A stretch of DNA of 64,000 nucleotides from Eutreptiella sp. 'Long Island Sound 2002' (taxonomy: Eukaryota > Euglenozoa > Euglenophyceae > Eutreptiales > Eutreptiaceae), in NCBI GenBank assembly GCA_964036045.1, contig OZ038383.1:35483394-35547393 (forward strand). Direction: 5' to 3'. The position numbers and the translations under genes are program-made. Positions 21,816 to 31,100 of the stretch are shown here, piece after piece. Position 1 is the stretch's first letter, and each line of letters begins with the position of its first letter. The notes under the pieces are model-generated. The model was given only the letters and a program-made list of their open reading frames with translations, was not told the origin of the DNA and did no database searches.

Positions 21816-23855
21816 ATGCACTGTGTTGGGTCTTCATCAGCCCTCTTTTTCGCTGTGATGTCTTCCATCTCTGCTGCCCTGGCTGCCCGCGCCCAGCCAC
21901 CAGCTCCTGCCGCCGTCCCCATCTCCTCGGGTCGACTGGCCGAACTTGGGAGTGGGAACCCCAGCGCCGGTAGCAGTGCCGGTGCCAGCAACCCTTCGCC
22001 AGCCACCCCCGCTTTGTGGGAGGCGCCAGCAATCGGAGGAGCAGCAGCAGCAACAGCAGCAGGGCCCGCCGCCGCAGCAGAAGATGCGGAGGACCCCAAG
22101 GGCATGCAGGCTGCCCACTGCGCAACTTTGTTGGCGGCTGTTGCAGCTGTGCAAGTCCAGATGGTGCTTGCACAGCTGAGTAAGAAGACAGTGTCCTGGT
22201 TCGCGGCCGGGGCACGCTACGGGCCAGAGGGGGAGGGGTAGGTGGTGTGGGTCACTCGGGGGGGCGTGACCTCCCGCAGGCAAGTGGAGCATCGTGCTCC
22301 AATTGGGCAGACGCCCCCAAACGTGGCCAAGGTGGTTCTGGACCTGGCCATTTTTGACCGGAGTGTGGCAGTGTGTGGGGAGTTGGGGGTTCCGGACCAG
22401 TTGAGGAAACTGGTCCTCAAGGAGTACCGATCACCAGCCGATCGGTACTCCAAGTTGAGAGGGCAATTTGAGCAGGCCTGCCAGTCCTTCAAGAAGGCTG
22501 AGCAGGCTGTCCGGGAGGGGGTGGGGGGGAAGAGGCAGGGGGGGCAAGGGGTGAAGAGCAGGGAGGGAAAGCTGCGGGCAGCAGCTACTGCCCAGCAGGG
22601 AAGGGCAGAGGATCTGCTAGGGCAGATGCGGGGGGCTTGGGAGGAGGCAAAGAAACGCCGCCTCCTTAAGGCCCCCCTCCCCAAGATGCCCCCCAGCACC
22701 CTCCCCCCCTTTGGGAAATGGGAGGTGACAGGGGGACACCAGGAGGAGCTCCTGCATGGGGTGGTTTTTGCAGGGCATCCTGGGGGTTGGGAGGTGTACG
22801 ACCTTGCAGCTACGGCTGCTTCAAGGTCGTGCACCCAGAAGCTGAGGGACAGGGGGGTTTCGGTGAGGATGCACACCGCCCCCGACTCCTGCAACCGCCA
22901 GAACTGCATGTATGTGGCGGTTAAAATAATTTTGTGGCACATGAGCCACCCTGTGGGTGTTTGGGTCACCCCCCCCGCCCTGAGCCATTTTGCCATGTGG
23001 GGGCGCCAGTGCCGGGAGTTGCTGGACAAAACCCTGGCATGGGCTCAGGTGAAAGGGAGCTGGAAGTGCCGCCGCACTGGCTGGGGCCCTGCGGCCCTGA
23101 AGGAGACGAAAGAAGTCTCCGGGCAGTTGGCCCCAGTTGGGGGGGGCAAAGGGCCTGTCCCCTTTGCCCCCCTCTCCGGCAACATGGTGCCCATTGTGGT
23201 ACTTTTTTGCATCGCGAACCCTGACTCTGGCCCTGCTATCCCTGGTGTGGGTAAGGGGAAAGGGAAGGGGAAGGGGAAGGGGGGGGGTGATTCAGACTCT
23301 TCAGACTCTGCCCCAGAGATTGCAGTGGGTAAGGGGAAGGGGAAGGAGAAGGGTAAGGGTAAGGGGAGGGGGAAGGGGAAGGGGAAGGAGGAGGTGGTGG
23401 TTTCAGACTCCGAGTCATCTGACTCAGACGTGCCTATTTCCTCGACAGGGGTGAGGAGAGGGCAGGTGGCCCCTGAGTCATCTGACTCAGATTCCAAGGT
23501 GCCTGCTTCCTCCACAGGCGTGAAGAGAGGGCGGGCGGCCCCTGACTCTGGGGCCCCTTCAGGTAAGAGGAGGAAGAAGATCAGCCGCAGCCCATATGTA
23601 GGCTGGAGTGGAGGGGGACCAGGGGACCAGGGGTCACTGCCCCTTCGCATAGTCACACAGGTCAGGACTGTCGTTGACTATGTGAAGGGGTCTGCCCACC
23701 GACCTCGCAATTGGATGAGGTCCTTCCCCCTCATCCATGGGGGTGATTCCGGGCCAGGGGAGTTGATTCTCCTCATTGTGCCCCCTGAGACCAAGGCCGA
23801 GGCCTCTCACAAGGCACAGCCTCGGCCTGAGCCTGAGTCTGAGGGGGAGGACTGA
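21816..23855 (+). CDS. D2: unknown element-D protein (about 680 residues, one in-frame TAG)
   Basis: The ATG at 21816 (or 21858) opens an Ala/Pro-rich region. TAG at 22239-22241 interrupts a frame that then runs 537 more codons to TGA. The central part is basic and helical (DQLRKLVLKEYRSPADRY, FEQACQSFKKAEQA). A compact Cys/Trp-containing region follows (NRQNCMYVAVKIILWHMSHPVG). Beyond it are Lys-Gly repeats alternating with Ser-Asp clusters (SDSESSDSD), resembling a disordered nuclear-protein tail with a possible nuclear localisation signal (GKRRKKISR). No family is recognised. Close spacing to D1 suggests one transcript or overlapping expression. Confidence 0.6.
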
Positions 23856-24179
23856 GAGGGAGGTATATATTCCCATTCGAGGCACTGAAATGAACTGCAG
23901 CTGCACCTGAACTGCCTGTTGGCATCCATTCATGCTTCCAGCCCCGCTTGTGCTTGTTGTGCCTGTGGCATGGGGCGTGTACCCTTCGTGAACCGGCCGT
24001 TTGAATCCGAGATTCACGGTACCGTGAATTTCACCTATTTTTGCTGTGTTTTGCTCGTAACTTGGTGCTATCGTGTGCTTTTGTCGTGCTATCTTCGCCC
24101 AAAGTAAGATCCAACAAATGTCTGCAATTTACAGTTTTGAAGTAGCCGCATGGTTCAACACATTTGGTGAGATCACCGT

Positions 24180-25082
24180 GAATGTGAAATTCACGCACCC
24201 AAATTCACGCATAAATTCACGCTAGATTCACAGATTCACAAGAATGTGAAATTCGCACGAATTTCGTGCGAATTTCGTGCGAATTCGTACGAATCGGCCC
24301 CAATTTTGTCTTGTCACTGCTATTTGTTGCACACATTGGATATTGAACAATTCCTTTTGTAGATCCCTAGATACACGCTAGCACGCACAATTTCGTTCTA
24401 GCCTAAAACGACATCGCGAGGGCGTTCTAGCCTACAACATCTAGCTAGAACGTAGACTAGAACAGGAATCATTCTAGCCTAGATTTGTTCTACACTAGAA
24501 CACACATAACAAATCAAACCATTATACACATTACATTTCTTATGCTTTGTTGCGTTGCTCACAAATTTGTTGGGAAGGGCATAGGTTATAGGTGATAGTG
24601 GATGCAGTGGTGGGGGGTCCATTCTGGTCAAACCATTGTTGCATTGCTCACACAGTTGTTGGGAAGGGCAAAGGTGATAGTTGCTAGTAGATGCATGAGG
24701 GTGGGGTTGGGGGGTCCATTGGGTCAAACCATAGGAGCGTAATCAACCACGTCTAGGGTTGGGAGGGGGGGGGGGGGCAAGGAGACCCCCACTTACACCT
24801 GAGTGTCTGGGTGTGGGGTTAGGAGGGTGTCTTGCTTGTTGCAGTGCGGTTAAGGTTAGGGAGGGTACTCCTTTTCTCTTCACAGGTTTTTTCTACGTGC
24901 GACCATGCACAAAATGCAGCAATGTGCAAGCAACCATGAAGACAAATTACAAACATGACACAGACAGCAACAAGCACACAGAGCAATCAACAGCACAGAC
25001 CAATCACCATATTATTTCTACGTGCGATTGGGTGCATCCAGACTGAGGTATGTTGCGTGTAGTTGTTTCGTGCTGCCACATA

Positions 25083-25131
<49 letters not shown>

Positions 25132-25460
25132 CCTCGGGAACTGTGGTGCATGAAATAAGGGGTGGCCCCCCAGTGATCGACCAGGGGGGGCGCCAGCCCC
25201 CCCGGGAGCTTCTTTGGATATTGCGGTACATGAAAGAAGGGGTGGCCCCCTCCTCCTGTGTGTGTGTGTGTGTGTGTCTGTGCGGGGTGTGTGTGACTGT
25301 GTACATTGCTGGTGTGTTGTCTGCCTAGAGGGGCATTCCGCTTCGCTTCACAGGTGGACAATTTCAACGCTGATGGACCGATGGACACAGGTGTGTTTCC
25401 TTTTTTTTTTTTAAAAAAAAACAAAACAAACAAAGAAATGGACAAACGGTACAACACAAG
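24180..25460. repeat. Left interior of E: palindrome clusters, TTCTAG cluster, 100-bp dimer, TG repeats
   Basis: The segment holds CGAATTTCGTGCGAA palindromes (24240-24295), many TTCTAG/CTAGAA motifs (24390-24505) and a dimer of about 105 bp containing GTTGGGAAGGGCA (24548-24740). A pure TG tract lies at 25085-25130, with further TG tracts near 25255. An oligo-T/oligo-A stretch occurs at 25400-25425. No coding frame is supported. Confidence 0.7.
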
Positions 25461-26052
25461 GTTAGCCAAGGAAAACACAATGGGTGGGGCATGTGTGGGG
25501 CATGCCTAGTGCAGTGCAATACGCACGTGGCCGACAAGATGGAGTAAATCCCCCAAGTGATCAGGGGGTCCCCCATGTGCGCAGGGGGTTTTTCAATGGG
25601 GACGACCCACGAATGAGTGGGGGGGCGTTGTCCCCAGGGGCCACATCTGTAAATCCCCCAAGTGTTCAGGGGGTCCCCCATGTGCAAAGGGGGTACTTTT
25701 GATTTCATACAACAACAACAACATGTGCGGTGTGTGTGTGTGTGTACATTGCTGCACTGTATGTGTGTGTGGGTGCCGGGGGGGCAGGTATAGGGAAATG
25801 TGTGTGGGTGTGGGGACTCCGGTACATGCATAGGTGGTGTTGGTGTGGCTCTTCTGCCAGTGTCCTGCAAAAATGGTGCGAGATTCGTACGAAGTTCGCA
25901 CGAAATTCGTACGAAATTCGTGCGAATTTCGTGCGAATTTCGTACCTTTTTTGCAGGACACTGGCAGAAGAGCCACACCAACACCACCTATGCAATAACG
26001 AAGTGCCCACACCCACACACATTTCCCTGTACCTGCCCCCCCCCCCCCCGGC

Positions 26053-26087
<35 letters not shown>

Positions 26088-26443
26088 CATACACACACAC
26101 ACACCCATGCACAAACACACACATACCCTCAATGAAAGCAAACAGCCCCCCATGCACTCAACCCACACCCACACACTGCCCGCTCACACACCCTCATACG
26201 TACCTGGACAGTGGATGTGCCACGGTTAGATGTTTAGGGGGGGGGGGGGTTCTGTGTGTGTGTGTGTGTATGTGTGTCTGTCTGTGTGTGTGGATGGGTT
26301 TCTGCAGATGTGTGTGTGTGTGTGGGTGGGTGGGTCGTTGTGTCCATGTGTAGTTGGGTGTCCGGTTGTGTGTGTTTGTGTGTATGCGCGTGTTGGTGTG
26401 AGGTGCAGGAAGGGTGTGTCTGTATGTGTGTGTGTGTGTGTGT
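25461..26443. repeat. E interior: repeated CCCCC/GGGGG block, foldback, CA and TG microsatellites
   Basis: A 43-base block (AATCCCCCAAGTG onward) occurs at 25546 and 25651. A foldback lies at 25828-25993. CA- and TG-rich simple repeats extend from 26040 to 26443. A block at about 26105-26215 (ATGAAAGCAAACAGCCCCCC onward) is repeated at about 33610-33715, on the other side of PLE1. No gene is seen. Confidence 0.7.
25828..25993. repeat. 166-bp foldback (MITE-like hairpin)
   Basis: An arm of about 46 bases (GCATAGGTGGTGTTGG through GTCCTGCAAAAA) is repeated in perfect reverse complement at 25947-25993. The 70-base loop is built of ATTCGTACGAA and AATTTCGTGCGAA palindromes of the kind found near both ends of E. 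It could be a miniature element or a recognition site. Confidence 0.85.
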
Positions 26444-26911
26444 GAATATATCCTGAACCTTCCAATGCCTGGATTGAACGGTTGTACGGACTGCAATTCT
26501 AGATGTAAGCGCTTCATGAAAAGGTTACGAGAAATCCTGCTTGACGGTCATAGGAATGGTTCCTCCCTTGCTTTGTCTGGTTCTGTGGTTCACGAGAATG
26601 ATTTTGCTGTAGGTAAGACGATTGACTATGATTTGTATCGCCGACCACATGAAACTGTTCTTCGCCATTGTGCAGAGCGATTACATATCTTGTTCCTCAC
26701 GAATTGTGAAGTCGCCACGTCAAAGCGTTTCATGTGCACGTCACAATGCTAATTGCTAGTCAACGTTGCAGTGACCTGTCTAACCTTGTGAACGGTTTGT
26801 GACGTCATTCATCTCCCGGACATACATGAGAGCAACATTTTCCTCTTACTGTCAAAGATTCATGCTCTGTTGAGAATCGGCTTTTTCTTGCTTACATTGC
26901 TGCACTGTGTG
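26444..26911 (+). repeat. PLE1 left pseudo-LTR
   Basis: This 468-bp repeat (GAATATATCCTGAACC to GCACTGTGTG) matches 32985-33452 with no difference that I can see. It is preceded by a TG tract. Short frames inside it appear twice for that reason and are not counted as genes. Confidence 0.9.
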
Positions 26912-27007
26912 CGCTGAGAATAGCTGCTTGTACGCGCGGTGTTCGACCTCTCAGCTCATCTCTTGCTGCCGCTTGTACTATCACAACCGGTCCTTGACAA
27001 CGTCATC

Positions 27008-28129
27008 ATGACAACCCTTACGTGTTTCAAGTGCCACAAAACGGGTCACTTCTCTAAAAATTGTCCCGAAAACAGTGCACTTCAAAAGCGCCCTGACAAT
27101 TACAAAAATGGCGACGAAGCTGTTGGTACGTGGCCTGGTACTGGCAAACCACAGTATTGGTGTGAATTTCACAAAAAGCTTGTGGGGCATAAACAGTCTG
27201 ATTGCCTTTTGGATTCTGCCACCGGCACTATGCCTCGCGTTTCCGATCCGGATGCTATGGCCAATACGGTGCGTGAAATTTTGGCGGATGCCCTGCCGCA
27301 GCATGCTGATGTTCTTCTTAAGAAAAACATTAAATGGGGCATCGTCATTCATCTTACCAGGCAGGCGGATGATATGGACAAAGAAATTCTGTCCAAGGCA
27401 ATTTCCAATTTGGAATGCATCTATGAAAAAAATACCAACGTTCTTCTTGGTTTTGCCACCAATGAACATCGAGATGATGCTATCAATCGCCTGAAGTCCA
27501 GCAAAGACGGCGACATTGATTTGAAAATGGAACTTTTCCAGAGCGCTACTCCTCCTGCTCAGTCCCTTACTCCCATTGTGCTGGGCCGTCCCACGCTGAA
27601 TTTGGCGGTGGCGCGATCGCTGCAAAGTGGACAGCCCCCTCTTTCTCAATCTCAAAGTACCAACTCTTCTCTTCCCTATTCACAACCCGATTTGTTTTCT
27701 CAATCTCAATCTGCCGATGTACCCCAATCTATGGCGCTGGACTTACCGGACCCCGACCCACTTCATCGACGCATGGATGCTTTGGAAGATGGTATGAACC
27801 AGTTCAAACACGAAATTCATCGGAAAGTTGATTCTCTTGGCAACAAGATTGATGCGGCGCTTGCTGGAAAATCCCTTACGCTGTACGTTTTTTCTGATGA
27901 TTGCCGGTCCCCGGAGCAGCCGGTCAAAGGCCAAGCTGTTTGGTTCACCTTCCGTCGCTCTAACGTTGAACCGTGGGTTGCTTGTCCTGGTCGTATCACT
28001 GAACTCATTGACAACGACAAATTTGAGGCAGTTGCCGTCGACGATGATGGAACTCCTGTTCCCAATGTTACTGTCCGAGGGGTGCACAACAATCTTGCAG
28101 CTACCGCTGATGTCGCAAAAAATGTGTAG
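27008..28129 (+). CDS. PLE1 ORF1: Gag-like protein with CCHC zinc knuckle
   Basis: The first ATG is at 27008 and the product is 373 residues. Residues 6-19 form a canonical knuckle (CFKCHKTGHFSKNC, C-x2-C-x4-H-x4-C). A second Cys/His set follows (CEFHKKLVGHKQSDC). The middle (WGIVIHLTR ... TNVLLGFATNEHRDDAINRL) has the pattern of a small RNA-binding fold. A Ser/Gln/Pro linker leads to a predicted coiled coil (HRRMDALEDGMNQFKHEI). The C-terminus (AVWFTFRRSNVEPWVACPG) looks like a small beta-barrel, perhaps Tudor-like. These fold guesses are inference. The stop is TAG at 28127-28129. If read through, the frame extends to TGA near 28297. Canonical PLEs are usually described with a single ORF, so a separate ORF1 is notable. 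Confidence 0.8.
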   Translation: MTTLTCFKCHKTGHFSKNCPENSALQKRPDNYKNGDEAVGTWPGTGKPQYWCEFHKKLVGHKQSDCLLDSATGTMPRVSDPDAMANTVREILADALPQHADVLLKKNIKWGIVIHLTRQADDMDKEILSKAISNLECIYEKNTNVLLGFATNEHRDDAINRLKSSKDGDIDLKMELFQSATPPAQSLTPIVLGRPTLNLAVARSLQSGQPPLSQSQSTNSSLPYSQPDLFSQSQSADVPQSMALDLPDPDPLHRRMDALEDGMNQFKHEIHRKVDSLGNKIDAALAGKSLTLYVFSDDCRSPEQPVKGQAVWFTFRRSNVEPWVACPGRITELIDNDKFEAVAVDDDGTPVPNVTVRGVHNNLAATADVAKNV

Positions 28130-31100
28130 CTGAGCCCCTACGACCCCGTATTGCCCTTTCCCCGGCGCTTACGCCCTTGTGTGACCGGTCTTCCAATTTT
28201 CTGTATTGGACTTGTTCATGCCCACGAACACAGAGACCGGTCTTCTCAAGTCGACCGCCTTGTTTCCCATCCCTTTCCATCTTTTCCCAGCAGTGGGTGA
28301 TACCATCCTGTTTCTGGACATGTCAGTACTGGTTTATGGATTCTGATGCTCTACCGAATCAAGTGAATCAACTTGCTGACATACGACATGGTCTCAGTCA
28401 TCTGGATGTTCTTGAAGAATTTTTGGGACTTAATAAAATGCAGGACTGTTTACATAGCATGCTCAATGATGTCAAGCAGTCACAAAAATTGTCCCGCCCC
28501 TCCTGTGATCTGTCTGATGTCATTGCCCCCTTTTGTATGGACTCTCCCTATCCACCATCCCAATTTGTTCGTGCTTTTGCTCATTCTACATATCGTTACC
28601 CCTACTTACGTACCATGTGGCTCCAATTCTGTCGTTGTAGGGGACTCGCCTGTTGGATTGATATTTTACCTTCTACTATTCGTTGCTTTTTACCATGGCT
28701 TTTGAAACTTACTAATTACCTCTGGAATCTACTGTATTATATCCCACATGTAAAAAAACCTACAGCACCATATACACATCGACAATACAAGGCAACCCTT
28801 CATATGCTCACACGAAGTCTCCATATCGCGCTGGGAGTGGATATGGAACTGCATGCTCCCTTGAACCATCATTCTGTTTTGCCATACATGCATATTCCTG
28901 CGGCTGATACGGATACCATGGACTGGTACGTTTCCCCATGGTCCTTCCTCCAGGCCAAACGATATGTTAACTGTATATGCTACCGTCCATACCTGCATAA
29001 TACCACATACAATATTTTCCCTGCAATGTTGCAGTGTTTACTGTATCCATCAGCACCTGCACGGTTTGTTCTTTTGCTGACACCTGATCTCAGTGTACAT
29101 ATTCCCAACTGGTGTCTGGAACGATATGCCAGCCAACTCACATATTCTACGTCCACATCTGAAGCCCTATGGCTTTTCCAAAACCCGTTGGCATCCATTT
29201 TGTGGCCCATTAACACCTCTACATTCACAGCCATCACAGCTTCACCACTTAAACACATTGGACATAAATTTGTTACTTTGCCTACCCATATTTGTATGCC
29301 CAAAGTGCCTGCTACATATATGCCAGCCCATCCCCCTGTACCATATGTCCATGTTGCTTCCGGTGTGCCAGCATATGTCCCCCCATGTGATGGCAAACAG
29401 TTTTTCTGGCATGTATGGAACACTGAACGACTGATCCGTCAAGATGCATTTGAAAACCTTAATCGGCCCAATGCATGGACTGCCATTCAGAGGTCTGTTA
29501 CTCGATGTATCCCTATCCTGCCTTATGCGCCTATGGCTCATATTCGAAAGCTTCTGTGTCTCGTTGATTGGGCTGCGCTCAAAGGTATGGAACAACCCGG
29601 ACAATGGTTATATGCATCCTTCTCCCCGCTCCTCACTGCCATATATTATGGACAAACGGGTGTCATTTCTCGACCCCGTACGGTGTTTGCTCGTTGGCGA
29701 GAGGAATTGCAACAGGCCATGGCATGGGCCAAACTTCAACATACCTCCCCTTATAAAGGACCGCTTTATTTTCGTACATTGCACACTCTAGGATTTTTTA
29801 ATTTCCTACCCATCCCTGTCAAAATGCTGTCACACTCAGGAGCTGATCGTATTGAACAGCAAACTATTGCCAACAATCCACCCACACTCAACACCCAAAA
29901 ACGACGATCCAAGGGTTTCATTCGATGGCTCGTACGTCACAAAATGCTCAAAACCATCACTCAATGTGCTTTGATGAATGTTCAATTCTGGGACCATCAA
30001 CTCTCATTGCGACGTCTTACTATCTCTGGTGCAGATGCTCTAAAGATTTTGGTGCAAGCAAAAGGTGTGGTCCCAGCTTGGAAATTCCACGTCATGCAAA
30101 CACGGTTCTTCCCATTGATCAATAGACATTTCCACATCGACATGCCATATTTTCTGCTCTTACGTATCCCCTGCATTACTGCCCTGGATGTGGTGCACAT
30201 CAAGAAGTGGTTTGCTGATTTCATTCATGCTACTACTTTGCCCCGAATTCTCAAACAATACCTCCACAAAATCCTGATTGTACCCCTCTGCCACCCACAC
30301 AAATTGTCACAGACCTTCACCCAGGATCGTTTGCAATTGTCCATTGCTGATTATCAGAATTATGTGACTGCTCATTCTCACGAAGATAATTTCATTGCAA
30401 CAGGACCGGAAATTGTGACGCCCCAACACCCCACACCCCTTACCCAATTGTTACACGCACCCCTCAACCATACAATTATTCCGGCGTCTGTGACTGCTCA
30501 TCGACGTCTTGCAGAGCACCTGGAGTCCCTGAAATCACAATTACCAAAGGCTGCCCCCTTTCCCTTTACACAGTTTGCTGCTAAAGTGCATACACTCCTG
30601 ACATCTACTCTCCAATCCTCTTCAGTCGCTCAGTCTTGTATTCGCACAGCAACACTCAAGTCTTTTCAACACACATTCCCAGAACTCCTGCCCGTACGTG
30701 TTGATAAATACCCCTTACTGTATGTTGTGGCCACAATTGTTACCTTTTACCGATTGATCTTATATGTGTTCACACAGGCAGTCAATTACCGTCATTTATT
30801 TACCTGTCGTTCTCCCACCCGGGCACGCAATGTCCTGCTTTTGTATTATAACTTGTGTGTCCGAGTGTATCCTGAGATTCTCAATCATTTGTCTCCCCTC
30901 CGCCTGCGGAACACATTGTCCCTTCAGGTGCCCACACTCAAAGGTATTTCCATCAAAACACCCCTGTTGCCTGTTCCATCCCATCCCATCACACCACAAA
31001 CGTTATGTACAGTAAAAAACATACTACTACACGATGCCCAACAGCAGATGCACCTTACGGATAACATACTGTATGCGCCACCGATATACCCATATGGGCA

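Noticed and set aside
26194-26517. Cys/Val- or His/Thr-rich frames in TG/CA repeats
   Set aside because: They are microsatellite translation products with no other support. The same holds for 33450-34215 and 25004-25478.
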